Below, piece by piece: positions 12,496 through 23,399 of a stretch of 64,000 nt of DNA. Position numbers and translations under genes: made by a program. Each line of letters opens with the position of its first letter. Within the stretch, counting starts at the first letter, position 1. Source of the stretch: Symbiodinium natans (taxonomy: Eukaryota > Sar > Dinophyceae > Suessiales > Symbiodiniaceae). Below the pieces are notes generated by a model, which did no database searches, was not told where the DNA came from, and worked only from the letters and a program-made list of their open reading frames with translations. The DNA is taken from assembly GCA_905221605.1 (NCBI GenBank), contig CAJNDS010000505.1, positions 1-64,000 on the forward strand, in the 5' to 3' direction.

Positions 12496-12896
12496 CCCAC
12501 GGCTTTGGGCACGCCACATTGTTTTCAAGACCTGAGACAGCACAGGCATCCAGTTTTCTCTCCAGCGCTGTAATGCCAGCAGAGATCTCTGAACATCATG
12601 CAGATGTTTGCGAACTTTGATGGTTCAGCCATTCTCCCTCCCGGTGCCCTTACATTCTGTGCAAATGTACGATCCGCATTTTTTTGCATCACAAACATCC
12701 TCAGAGCTAGGGTCTCATGGTGGCATCCTGAGGACACCAGAAGGACCCATACTACTCGAACTATGAACACGAGGACTGCAAACAGCGCCGAGAAACCCCA
12801 GACGTCGAATCCCAAAGGCAACAAAACCATGCTCGACCACACTTTGCAAGCCTTCATTCCGGCTGAAGAACTAAAACTGTGAACCGACAGCACCAC
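12496..12896 (-). CDS. Possible membrane-protein coding region, unidentified
   Basis: A minus-strand frame running 12525-12896 contains a strong hydrophobic stretch (FSALFAVLVFIVRVVWVLLV). It overlaps a separate candidate exon at 12496-12531 (VLKTMWRAQSRG) with acceptor tgctgtctcag and donor GTCCCA, in another frame. The two cannot both be right as drawn; an intron or a frame change lies near 12531. Confidence 0.3.
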
Positions 12897-13224
12897 GAAA
12901 ACCAGTATTGTGGCCGACTCTATGGGTTCACAGCGCTCAGGAGTTCACTCGCTACCCAGGGCCCGTTTCCTGCCCCGGCGCTCGGCGACCTTGTCTCTTC
13001 TTGACTGGGTTTAGAGGGCAAGTAAGGGTCAGGGTTTAGGGTTCGGTTTTGGGTTTATAGGGTTGAGGGGGGTTTATGTTCAAGGAGTAGATGGGGTCTG
13101 GGGGTTGTGTAGTAAATATCAAGTTCATTGACATAATTTTGGTTCTTGGGTCAAAAGAACTGTGCTTGGGATGCCTGGGATATGGGGCCCAGAAGGCCGG
13201 GGCGCCAACATGTGCACCAGAGAC

Positions 13225-14058
13225 CTGGCAAGATCGGGATGCTCCCCGATGATCTGATCCACTGCGGGCATCTGCGTGTCCAAGATCGCGCAGTCGTCCT
13301 TCTTCAGCATGGCCTGGGCTTTCGATGGGCGTGGCGCCCCACTAAACACAACATGTTTTTGCAAAAACGATCTAGTTTGGGGTGCCGAAGCCAAAGACGC
13401 CCCGACTTGTTGCCTGAAATTTACAAAGCCACAGGGTTTTTGGGGGTTTTCGGGGTTAAGGCCCACAAAAAACTGCACCATGGTAACCCATAAGGGGAGT
13501 AGGATTTCCTGACTCCCTCCTCCCCTCTCTCCATGTAGGATTTAAGGCTCAGGGTTCCAACCGTAGGTAAATTCGCACTTCCCTGGTTGAGGAGCAGTAA
13601 ACTTAAGGCTGCTCAGGTTCCAGGCAAGCCATCTCCAAAGGACCACCGGTGCCTGCCACACGGCCCAGGAGGGACAGCACGTTCCCTGGCACAGCTTTCC
13701 CGGCTTCCCCCCTGAGCCCCCTAAACCCTAAACATCCCAAAGCCCAAACACTCTAAACCCTCAAACAGCGTCATAACCCTTCACCTACTCCCACAATCGC
13801 AGCCCAAACCCCTACGCAATTAACCCTTATAAAGCATCCCTATATCACCCCGAAAGAATCCATGTAAGCCCTTTATTCTAAATAGATACAAATAAATGAA
13901 TAGAAACGAATATAAATAGATATCTATATATATATATATGTATATATTTATACATACAAACATGTATTGGACCTGCAAGCCCTCCCCTCCTTCTGCCAAT
14001 CGCTGGGCAAGTATTGCCTCGACTTCCTGTACCTTGGCGTCAACGCCGTCACCGACCA
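13225..14058 (-). CDS. Exons downstream of the MATH-BTB exons, possibly its C-terminal part
   Basis: Three minus-strand exons: 13973-14058 (VGDGVDAKVQEVEAILAQRL..., donor GTCCAA), about 13655-13685 (around GNVLSLLGRVAG) and 13225-13313 (AMLKKDDCAILDTQMPAVDQ..., donor GTCTCT). Codon bias is strong in all. The first could join the last MATH-BTB exon in phase if it starts at an inner acceptor (VQEVEAILAQ); its exit phase 0 fits the start of the third. Whether they belong to that gene or a separate one cannot be decided. Confidence 0.4.
13921..13950. repeat. TA-rich microsatellite
   Basis: Alternating TA with a few interruptions in the intron following the exon ending at 13973. Confidence 0.8.
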
Positions 14059-14478
14059 CTTGAGGGTGCAGAGGGCTTTGAGGATCAAAGTGGTTGAGGG
14101 TTCAGGGTCGCGGGTTGAGGGTTTTAGTGTTTAGGGGACCAAAGTAAGGGTCAAATCAGGGTTAGCCACCTGGTTGGGTAGAGATCTTCTACGGGGTTAG
14201 TCTGTAGACACCGTAGCCTCACCAAGATTTGCAAAGTATTTGGTTATCAGCGTTTGCCATCTGTGGCATCAGCGTTTGCCATCTGCGGCTTAAGTTTGAG
14301 GAGGTGTTTGGACCCAGGCTGAATCGCTTCGATTCTCCAAGGCACAGGGCCGTGGGTCTTGAGGATATGCGGGCCGGGCTGATTAGTATGATAGAAGGGC
14401 TTGGTCTTATTGGGGGTGGGGGGGCCCAGAGGGTCCCAGAGGGATCAGGTTCCCCCCCCGGCCTCCCTAAACCCTAAA

Positions 14479-14604
14479 CCCTATAAACCCTATAAACCCT
14501 ATAAACCCTATAAACCCTATAAACCCTATAAACCCTATAAACCCTATAAACCCTATAAACCCTATAAACCCTATAAACCCTATAAACCCTATAAACCCTA
14601 TAAA
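14479..14604. repeat. 9-bp telomere-variant array (TTTATAGGG), 14 copies
   Basis: Fourteen perfect copies of CCCTATAAA on the plus strand (TTTATAGGG on the coding strand), bounded by ordinary CCCTAAA units. The unit is the telomere heptamer with two bases inserted. It lies a few bases inside the intron that follows the BTB exon 14620-14708. Confidence 0.95.
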
Positions 14605-14619
14605 CCCTAAACCCTAAAC

Positions 14620-17600
14620 CCAATCTCCCAGCCGAGCCACCAGCGCCTTGACCAGGCAGCGGTCTGCCAGCCTCCGCAGCGCGAAGTAGTATTCGTAGTC
14701 CTCCCGTTCTGACACACTCTCTCTCTCTCTCTTTCTCCCGCACTCCCTTCTCTTTTTCGGTTTAGGCTTTGGAGTTTGGGGTTTAGGGCAGGTCACAGGG
14801 AGCGGCCATGTAAGTTAAATCCAAAAATAAGAATCGAAGTCCAGCAATTCCAGCCCCGTTTAACCCTAGTCCCAAAAATCCAATACCAATGTTCGGGGAT
14901 GGGTTTTCAAGTTAGAGTTTACCGGTTTCCCTAAACTGTAAGCCCTTAACTACAACCAAAAAGGCCCCCAGGTCAATCCCAAAACGTTGATATCCTGAAA
15001 AACCCAAACCCTACAGCCGAAAAAACAAAACCCGCAACACAGACACTAAACCCCAAACACCCCGAAGCCCTAAACCCTATACCCAAAGACTGAAAATCAG
15101 ACCCATAAACCCCCAACCCGCATCCTTGAACTTTAGTCTCCAACCCTAAACATCTCAATCTGCCTCGCCCCGTATGCCGAACAAAAAAGATCTTATCCTA
15201 AACCCTAGGCCCAAGCCTGAGCCCTAAACCCTAAATCCCTAAACCTTGAACCCGAATCCTTGAGCCCTAAGCCGGCTTGCTGGTTAAAGGTTTAGGATCT
15301 GTTTATAGGGATTGGGTTAAGGTTTTGGGGATACAGAATTACTGTCGCTACCACCCCTTAACCCTAAACCCTAGACCCTAAGCCCTAATGAATCACCAGC
15401 TCGGTCTTTTCGGCCTGTTTGACGAAGCTTCTCCTTGATAATCCGCGGGAACTTCGCCCCGAGGGGTTGGCTTAATTAATGGAGCTCCCAACTTATAGAG
15501 TTGAGGAGTTTAGGGCTTTAGGGTGTGGCACTGATCGAGTTTAGGGTTCTAGGGGTTTAAAGCTTAGAGAGTTTAGGGTGTTCGGGCGTAAAGCCTGTAG
15601 AGTCTAGGGCTTTAGGGTTTAACACGTATAAGAATTTAGGGACTTAGGGTTTGTAACTTACAAAGTTTAGGGGTTTAATGTTTGAACACATAGAGTTTAG
15701 AGTGTTGGGGTTCAAAACTTGTAGAGGTTCAAGTTTGAGGGTTTAAGCTTGTATACAGTTTTGGGTTCTCGGGTCTAGAACTTCAGAGTTTAGGGTTTTA
15801 GGGTTTCGAACTTATTTTGAGTTTAGGATTTTAGGGTGTAGAACTTATAGAGTTCAGGCTTTTCGGGCTTAGAACTTACAGATTTAGGGATTTAGAGCCG
15901 GAAGCTCAACCGTTGACATCTCGAATTGTGTCATGAGCGCCTGCGCATTGGCATCGTTTAAATGCTGTGCTCATTGCAGCACTTTGTTAGGACTTAGAGC
16001 TGCTACATGTGAAGCACAAATACCATCAAAGCCTTCAGAAGGGCAAAGAATCCAAAGAGGCTCCCGATGTTCCCGGCTGCTCCCGAAGTTGTGGCGACTT
16101 GCGAGCCCGAGCAGGAGACGGTACAAGAGGAAGATGATGGGTTCGCCTTCAAGGTGTTCTCAGTGTCAGTGGTGCAGCAATCCCCTGGATAGCAGGCAAG
16201 GAAGTCGCTGACATACTGGCAAACATCATCCGTGGTAATGTTGTCTCCCACTGGGATCGTCAGCGCGGTTCCACAGGAAACGGCAGCCAACGCATCATCA
16301 ACGCTACAAGCAAAGACTGCAGGCGCAAGCACCGCAAGCAGGATTGCCGCTGCACGCATGCTATTTTTGGATTTGGATTGCCTTGAAAACCTTGAGCCAA
16401 TATGAGCCACTCTGACGGAGCACACTGGCTGCGAGGAAGCCCTAAACTCTGAACACCAAACCCTGGGCTTCTTCAGCTTCCCTCACCCCGTGGAGTCCTC
16501 CTCATCTTCGGGCGGCATAACTTTGTCCGACCTGCTGGTTCTTGGGAGTTCGAGGTTTCAGATTGTGCTTAGGGTCTCGAGTTTAGAATCTTGGGAACTT
16601 GTCCCGTAGGCTTCAATAGGCAAGCCAAGAGAGCTACTGGTCGTTCGGAAATAGGTAAATAAGAATCTTGGGTCTCCAAGGGACTGTATAAGGACCATAC
16701 CTTAGAACAACCCTGAAGGCTAACCCCTAAATCCTAAACCCCAAAAAGGCCCTAAGCCCTATCTACGTAACAGCATCCGGGCGACATGAGGAAGAGGATC
16801 AGGGCATGGACCGAGCGGCGATCCATCGTCGGATCGCTTTGGCAGTCGACTTCGTTGGTGCGCCCCTCCACCCAGTTCGCTTCCGCAAACATCTGCCTTC
16901 GGTTTAGGGGATATAAGGGCGGCTAATCCCAACACATCGCAGGTCTCTACATTGATTCTCTACATGATACAAGAAGCCCGCGTTACTCATACCCGCCGTC
17001 GAACGCACACATCCAAGCTGCTTGAAGTACTGGGACCTTGCCACCAGCACCCTCTTATCCGCGAAAAGGCATGGACCTGCAGAGAAGCGAAAGGCCACCT
17101 GCGTCAGCCTCTGTGAAAGGTCGATGTCACCTTAGGGCACCGCGTGAGTTTGGTTGGGCTGCTTTTGGTATAAGCAGAGTGACAGCCCGGCAGCAGAAGC
17201 GGAGGCACCCTGGGCACTGAACCATGTATTGCTGTAACCTACCCTAAGCCCTGCATGTGCTTGTAGTTCTCTCAAAATCCATAAGCATGCCTCTAATCAA
17301 AGACCACTCTCAAAACGAAAAGAGAGCACCTCTCTTGGAAGCGACTTCTCCAAGCCAAGCCGCGCAACCCTGCTGGGACCGCCTCTGGCGGACCCGGGAG
17401 GCTGACGCGGGCACGGAACCGCAGGTCCTCTTGGGAGGATACCCACAACAGACTTTATAGAAGGTCTTCGGGTTTTGCATTTCGTGGGTTCACGGTCACC
17501 GAGATCCGAGAGACCCTCTCCGCTTGAGTTCGAGGTGTGGCGCTCTGTCGGCTTGTGAAAGTTGTCCCTTTGGTTCCCAAGCCATGATCATGGAACAACT

Positions 17601-18242
17601 CCAAAAACCCTCTCTCCTGTGAATCTGGGTTGGGACAGAAGTCGTTGCCCCAGTTGTCGCTCTCGTTGCTGAAGTCTTCCGGGCCGGAAGCCACCACCAT
17701 TCCACGGGGAAGGGACTGCGCCTCAAGGAAAGGCAGTTGAGGGGCAGGTTTGAAGGGTAGGATGGTCCTGGGGTTGAGGAGCCAAGTCTAGGAAAGCACC
17801 CTCACTGACTTCAACTGAAGCTACCCTCGGAAACATGAGCCTAACTTGAAGCCGAGGCGCATCCCAACATATGATGTCAAAGTCCACTTGATCGCATGTC
17901 CACTCAGTCACCCCAGATCCACAGAAAACGTAGATGTATGCGTTTGCATGCTCGTCCTCGATGGATCTGCCGAATGGATAGACACGCAGTTGAGAGTAGA
18001 AGCCGTCGAAATGACCGGCTTTCTCACTCCAGATGTTGTCGCCCACTCCGAAACGTTTCCAATCCTTGGCTGCACGTTTCGTCTCAAAGGAGTCCTGCCC
18101 AAAAACCTTAGTGGCTTGGCTTCAGTGTTTCTGTCTTGCGCGTTCTTTAAACTTCGAAGATGTTCTCCCCCACATAACTCCGACGTCAAGCTTCCTCGAT
18201 CACCAGATCGATGTTGAGGTCCACCCGTCGCCCAGGCGCCAT
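14620..18242 (-). CDS. MATH-BTB domain protein (split gene)
   Basis: Likely a substrate adaptor of a cullin-3 ubiquitin ligase, as for SPOP and plant BPM proteins (family knowledge). Exons, all joining in phase: 18192-18242 (MAPGRRVDLNIDL..., possible start), 17846-18094 (MATH: NIWSEKAGHFDGFYSQLRVY, then PFG, EWTC), 17583-17715 (MATH: NESDNWGNDF), 17380-17429 (DLRFRARVSL), 17009-17110 (BTB: LFADKRVLVARSQYFKQLGC), 16767-16892 (WVEGRTNEVDCQS, HALILFLMS), 15397-15451 (FPRIIKEKLRQTGRKDRA) and 14620-14708 (YYFALRRLADRCLVKALVAR). The ADKRVLVARSQYF stretch matches the BTB core. GC donors are needed after exons 1 and 3; exon 1 could use GTGATC instead. The first exon may not be the true start, because another good minus exon lies at 19060-19123. 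The 14620 exon exits straight into GTTTAGGG. Confidence 0.7.
15500..15900. repeat. Degenerate minisatellite with telomere-like core
   Basis: Imperfect tandem units of about 30-40 bp, each reading roughly AACTTATAGAGTTTAGGG followed by a second TTTAGGGTTT. At least ten units can be followed by their AACTT/AGAGTTTAGG signature. It lies in intron 6 of the MATH-BTB gene, downstream of the nested retrogene. Confidence 0.75.
16003..16359 (-). CDS. Small secreted cysteine-rich protein, SL-tagged single-exon retrogene
   Basis: A 118-residue intronless frame. Residues 1-17 (MRAAAILLAVLAPAVFA) form a signal peptide; the mature part has eight cysteines (18, 29, 47, 56, 61, 62, 79, 83), a CC pair, one N-glycosylation site (NIT, 40-42), a Ser-rich stretch (75-78) and a C-terminal hydrophobic tail (about 98-116) ending near FALLKALMVFVLHM. 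The tail after small residues SGAAG suggests GPI anchoring or a membrane anchor. The frame is open upstream to 16425, but that extension translates the relict leader, so the start at 16359 is preferred. It lies, same strand, in intron 6 of the MATH-BTB gene. No poly-A tract is visible at its 3' side. Function unknown; family not recognised. Confidence 0.65.
   Translation of the reverse strand: MRAAAILLAVLAPAVFACSVDDALAAVSCGTALTIPVGDNITTDDVCQYVSDFLACYPGDCCTTDTENTLKANPSSSSCTVSCSGSQVATTSGAAGNIGSLFGFFALLKALMVFVLHM
16391..16404 (-). other. Relict dinoflagellate spliced-leader sequence
   Basis: The minus strand reads CATATTGGCTCAAG, 13 of 14 bases matching the 3' end of the dinoflagellate spliced leader (CATTTTGGCTCAAG). 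It ends 31 bases before the ATG of the intronless cysteine-rich gene. The last 10 bases match exactly; the 5' part of the leader (CCGTAGC) is not recognisable. Established knowledge: mRNAs carrying the leader are sometimes reverse transcribed and reinserted, leaving such a relict in the genome. Confidence 0.6.
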
Positions 18243-19059
18243 GTTGGAGGGCTCCGGCCTTTAGGGCCTTTAAGACTGTTAAGCTTTCAAGTCTAAGGGC
18301 TTGCTTAAGGCCCGAAGGCTCTGATGCCCCCAAACCTCCAAGAATCTCCCCTCGCCTCAGCAAGGCAAAGTCGTCACTTGATACGCCCTACATTTAAACT
18401 CCAAACCCTAACCCTCAGTAAGGGAAACCATGGGCAAACCAACCTCAACTCATGGCGCGGGCTTTCGATTTTGACAGCAAAGATCGGAGGTGTGGACTCG
18501 GGTGTAGGGTACTGTAGGGTTTAAGGGCCTTAACGGCCTACAAGCAGCTCCAGAGAAGCCGAAAGCAGCGACGAGGGCATCATGATGCTCTATGCTGGCA
18601 GATCAGCAACCCCACGGATTTGGGAGGTCGGGAGGCTGCAGTTTGCATCCCGGGGCTTTGTGGTCTAAGGTGTAATCCTCATTACAGTCAGGTCGACGTC
18701 TCAGAGCATGTCTGAGCCAGCAAGGGCCAAGTGTTTTTGTTCGGTGCCCATGATCTTGGGGAAAGTAACCCAGCATCACAGGCTGCGGGGTTCGGGGGTT
18801 GTAAGGGGCTTTGTGAAGTATGGGCTTCATATGGTTCATGGTGTAGGGTGCAGGGTTCAGGGCAACAGCAACCCCGACCTCACTTCTAACCTAGTGCTTG
18901 CAGGTTACTTCCTTGAAGAATCAGGGAGGCAGGTTTCCTAAGCATACTTTCAAAGGGTTATATATATATATATATGTTGGGACAAAAGGCGCCCAAGTCT
19001 TTGCCCTTCCTTTCGAAGGTGCCGTTAAATTTCCGACACCTTGAAGTGTTGGGACACAC

Positions 19060-19123
19060 GCTTGCGATGCCTTCGTCATCTGATTGCGGCCGCCGGCCCA
19101 CCTCGGTGTGGACCAGGAGGCCG
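19060..19123 (-). CDS. Single exon, unidentified; possibly upstream part of the MATH-BTB gene
   Basis: Reads GLLVHTEVGRRPQSDDEGIA after acceptor gagacctgcag and before donor GTGTGT, phase 2 in, phase 0 out. Very strong G/C third-position bias. Lies about 820 bases upstream of the putative first MATH-BTB exon on the same strand; the exit phase would fit if that exon is internal. Confidence 0.5.
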
Positions 19124-19500
19124 CTGCAGGTCTCTCAAGGCCCAAGACGCCACCAAGTACCACAGCACATGAAAGGCAGAGAGCAACAAGAACCGGGACG
19201 ACATGAATCCCACAGCCGACGACACAAACCACGTAATCTCTGCAGCTTACGGCAAAGCCAAAGCTAATATGGAACCTCCACCCTATGAGCCCTCGATTCC
19301 AAATGCAAGTGCCAATCGAACCAACGCAAAGGCTCAGCCATCCAGTAAGCACGCAGATTCTCGTGCAAGTGGAAAGAAACCCACACGTTCATTAAAATCT
19401 GAGTCTTGACAAGGACAGTCTGCACTCTGCACACACTAGCTCCGCGCACACCCAAAGTAAATGCCCTCTACCCAGCCGCCGCCAAGCCCCCAAACCCCAA

Positions 19501-19543
19501 CCCCCCCCCCCCCCCCCCCAAAAAAAAAAAAAAAAAAAAAAAC
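19501..19543. repeat. Poly-C followed directly by poly-A
   Basis: About 19 C then about 23 A with no other base between. Either real slippage-prone DNA or an assembly weak point. Confidence 0.9.
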
Positions 19544-20514
19544 CGCAAAACCCAAAGCCGAAGCAAAACCTTTTCTCCTGAAACTCGATGCTGCCAGCTC
19601 ACAGGCCAGCAGACAGAAGCGGATGGGTCTGAATACCGCAGACGACCTGACGGGCACGAAATCCCCTTCAGCTCGAGGGAATACAGCGAATGCAGACTTT
19701 GGGCTTTAAATCTGCCGGCGTGCGTCTCGCCATACATAGCGTCCACTTGTAGTTTTGCTAAGTTTTGGGAGCAGTTGGGGTTTGTACTCCTGCACCGCAC
19801 CCCGCTCGAATACTGAGAATGAGAGCCCATGGTTCATGTTTAACCCTATGCCAGTAAAACCCCTGAAGGTGCAAACCGTGAGCCGCAAAACAAGCCTGAC
19901 CCGACAGACATGATGCCGTGCTGCCGGGGTGTAGGGGTTTAAGATTCGGAGCTGGTGGCTTTGGCTATTAGGGTTTGAACCCAAGCACTCAAAACCCCAT
20001 GCAAGCCCTAACCCCTCAGCCCGCACGTCAACAAGGCCGTTGAATCTGTCGGCACAGAATCCCCCCAAACCCTGAGACCCTAAACCCCAAGCTAAAGAAC
20101 TCCCAACCAAACCCCAAGCCCCAAACCCTGAATCCCCAAAGCCCTAGATCAAAAACTAACACCCTTAAGCACCAAAACCACAAACCCCCAAAGCCCTAAC
20201 GCCCCAATGTGCGGGTGTCCAGACCCATGCCGCCAGCGAGGCCAGGTGCCTTCCAGCAGTTGCGGAGTTTAGGGCTTGGGGGGGGGGGGTTAGGGTTCAG
20301 GGGACGGGGGAGGGGGGCGGGGGGGGGCGGCTTCAGGGAGTTTAGAGGGTTGGGGAGTTTGGAGGTTCAGGGGAGCTTCGGGGGATTTTTGGAGTTTAGA
20401 GGTTTAGGCGCCGGTTGGGGGTTTATGGGTTTAGGATGCTAGGTGTTGGGGCTCCGGGCGGGCGAGACCTAAGTGAGCATTTCGGTGACTGTTGTCGGGA
20501 GATGGTAGGAAGCT

Positions 20515-22912
20515 CTATAGTTCCTTCATGGAGGGCAGGAAGTACCCCTTGACAAGACTTTGTCCGATACATCCGGACTTCTTGCACCCCCACATCGAAC
20601 CCGCACCAAACTCGAGGTGCCCCCCAACTCCTCAACCCCCAAACCCCCCTTCCTGGGACCCCGGACAGCGCTACACCGGGTCCTTTGGCCTCAGGCCATA
20701 GACCGTGCCTCGATCTGCATAAGGGTCTTGGTGGCTCTACCCAAGAGGTTCTTGGAGGCTCTACTTGGGGGGTTCTGGGGCTTCGTTTCAGGGCTACAGG
20801 CTTCTTTGGGTCACGGGTCTAGGGCCTGCAGCTCAAGGATTCTCCGTGGAACGGACGTCACAGTTCTTGAGCTTTTCGGGGAGGACATGGCTGGATTATT
20901 CCGCATTTGACCCTGCTTTGAACCCTAGGACCTGAAGACCAGCACTCAAAAACCCCTGAAAACACCTAAACCTTATAAGGCCTGAGTCTGAGCGTGTGTT
21001 ACACCCTCACCCCCAACATTCCTACGAGGAAGTCTCGGGGCCCTCAAGACGACCTTGCTGTCCGGGCTGCAGGGACAAGCAAAGGAGCCCGAGCGCCGAG
21101 GCGCCGATGACGTCCTTGAAGCAGCAGGGAGCCCTAAAACATCGGGTTTAGGGCTCAGGGGCTTAGGGCTTTTGGTAAGCACTACGAAGGAGAGTGCATT
21201 ACATAAATAAAGGGCTATTTAGGGCTTTATGGGGTTTTCATGGGCTTCTGAGGGATTTAAGGTCCAGTTTGTGCCGGAAGGAGAAAGGGTCCATACTTCG
21301 GCCCAACGCGCCCTATAAAGCTCAAAGCCCCGTGAAACCCTGGGAACAAAAGCGAAACGAAACGAAGCCGCAAGAAAAAGCAAGAAGGAAACAAAACACC
21401 CTAAACCCTGAACCCTGGATCGGTCCTTCAACAGGGACCGCCGCAGGACCTTGTAGATCTTGTAGATCCGGAAGTGCGAGAAGAAGAAGTCGGCATTGGC
21501 GATCTCAGCAGGGATGCTGGGCAGGATTGGTCTTTGGGCTCTGTAGGGTTTTGGATTCTTGGCGTGGTTAGGGGTCGTGAGGTTTAGGTTGAAAATGCTT
21601 TGGGTTCAGGATTTAAGGTCTAGGGTTTCGGGTTTATGTGTACATGTCGCATTTGTAGCTAAAGTTGCTCGGTGCCTGTACTTCCCACTGATATCTGGGA
21701 GTCTGGGCGCAATACGCATGTGAAGGATTAAGTGCAGGGCCAGGCAAGCAGAGCGCTGCAATGTCATCATGTGATTACAGAGAACATGCATGGTCAGTGT
21801 GCATTGCCGACATGCGCCAGCAGGCATGAAATGGCGCCATGTCCCTTCTTCGGAATACGTTCAGGTTTTGTGGTGGGAGGGTGAAGGAAAGTGTTCAGGG
21901 CACCGTCGGGGCACGGAACTTGCGCACGCAGTCTCAGCGACGTGCCATCATAAGCGTGCCCAAGATGATGGCGATCAGAACGTCCTCACAACTTCTACAT
22001 CTGCGTGTGAGTCTTGCTTTCTGTACATAGATTTCAAGAGACGCAGGGTTCATGACATTGCGGTTTCTACTCATCCTCGCACCCCGGCAAAGGAGTATAG
22101 GGCCTATAGAGGGCCCGAGACATTTATGCTTCATGTTCATCAGCGACCGCACAAGATGGATGGGTGAACTTTGAGCCCTCTGGATAATGTCCTGGAATGC
22201 CTTGAGCTTCGCCAGGAACATGATCCTGATGCTGGAGTTTTATGCGGATATCCTATGGGGTTGGGCCCTCTGAAAACATGCCCCTCTTAAGCCCATTACG
22301 GGCAACTGCCCACAGCCGTGCAATCCACAACCAAGGTACAGCCCGTTCAGCTACTTGCACCTGTGACAGACAGACAGGCAACTTTTCTGAATAGCTTTGC
22401 TTCTCATGGCAATGCTCCGGGCCTCTTTCGCAAACGAAACCCTCTCGAAACAAGAACGATGCCGTGATCTTTGGACAAGACATGCTTAACCGTATCTGCT
22501 GAACCCTAGATTTTGCACCGAACAACCCATCAACCCACACATGATCTCCTGTCCACCCACAGATTTGCATCTTGTTGCTTCTTACTTTCGCTCACTCCAA
22601 CCTTGACACCAGTAGCGCATTCGACCTATCCACAGCTTGCGGGCTGGAGGCAAAATCACTGTTGCCCAGACCAGGATGGTGAAGAACTCCATCCAGTCCC
22701 GGCCGATCTGGAGAGGGGAAATGCAGAGGGTTACAACGGCAAACAATGCCTCCCTGGGCGGACCACCAAAAAACACCCTGATTTCTCAACTGCGGGTCGC
22801 CAAGACATGCTCAGCTCTTGAGAGAAACCTGTCTTTCCACAACGACCTGTCCTTTAGCGGCTGCATAACTCTAGTCTTTCGTGCGTTGAAGGCGCCCGCT
22901 GCAAAGGCGGAC
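20515..22912 (-). CDS. Multi-pass membrane protein, unidentified (seven or eight exons)
   Basis: Exons in order: 22807-22912 (SAFAAGAFNARKTRVMQPLK), 22586-22707 (IGRDWMEFFTILVWATVILP; acceptor tttcccctctccag, donor GTAAGA), 22153-22225 (IMFLAKLKAFQDIIQRA), 21946-21984 (DVLIAIILGTLMM), 21676-21755 (RSACLALHLILHMRIAPRLP), 21450-21516 (IPAEIANADFFFSHFRIYK) and 21054-21114 (DVIGASALGLLCLSLQPGQQ). All junctions are phase-compatible; GC donors are used after 21946 and 21676. Hydrophobic stretches in the second, fourth and seventh exons suggest at least three membrane passes. A short open block 20515-20547 (GYFLPSMKEL, TAG) might be the last exon but its phase does not fit the previous one. At 21029-21123 the plus strand is also open (LKTTLLSGLQGQAKEPERRG). 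Could be a channel or transporter; family not recognised. Confidence 0.55.
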
Positions 22913-23314
22913 CTGAAACACCGGTCAGGTGTGCAAACCCAACGTATTGCTGAAGCACCCTCGGCTCTTGGGCCTTTGCCAGCGGTGTATCAGATTGTTT
23001 AGGGTTCAGTTATCCCCTGTTAGGGAGCCCTAGTCTCATGTCTGGCGCCTGTTTTCGGCTGATCGGCAGCATCGCGCCCAAGTCTCCCCCTTATCGGCCT
23101 CGGCTTCAGAGGTCTGTCTAAACTCGGGAAGTGTCTCGGGCTTCTTGGAAGTTAGGCAGTGTTAGGGTTGTTCGGGCTTATCGGATCTAATTCTAATCGG
23201 GCTTTGCATAGGTTTGTTTTGGGCTTGGCTCTTTCTTCAGGGTTTAGTCGAGGAGGGTTCCTTCCGGTGCTCATGATGGTGGGCTTGGCAGTTTTTCTTT
23301 CCAAAAAACACATA

Positions 23315-23315
23315 C

Positions 23316-23348
<33 letters not shown>

Positions 23349-23360
23349 TATATGTATATA
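23315..23360. repeat. TA-rich microsatellite
   Basis: Alternating TA with occasional G, in intergenic DNA. Confidence 0.9.
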
Positions 23361-23399
23361 GGCAACCCCCCACCCCCCAAGGACCTGCCTTTTTTTGAT

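Noticed and set aside
16487-16531. Minus-strand block SDKVMPPEDEEDSTG with acceptor and GTGAGG donor between two MATH-BTB exons.
   Set aside because: The flanking exons (16767-16892 and 15397-15451) join in phase without it and its own phase does not fit; possibly an alternative exon.
18548-18626. Plus-strand block REAESSDEGIMMLYAGRSAT.
   Set aside because: The minus strand is equally open (IEHHDALVAAFGFSGAA) and neighbours are on minus; strand cannot be decided.
22637-23002. 121-codon plus-strand frame.
   Set aside because: Antisense to the membrane-gene exons at 22586-22707 and 22807-22912, which have better splice signals and codon bias.
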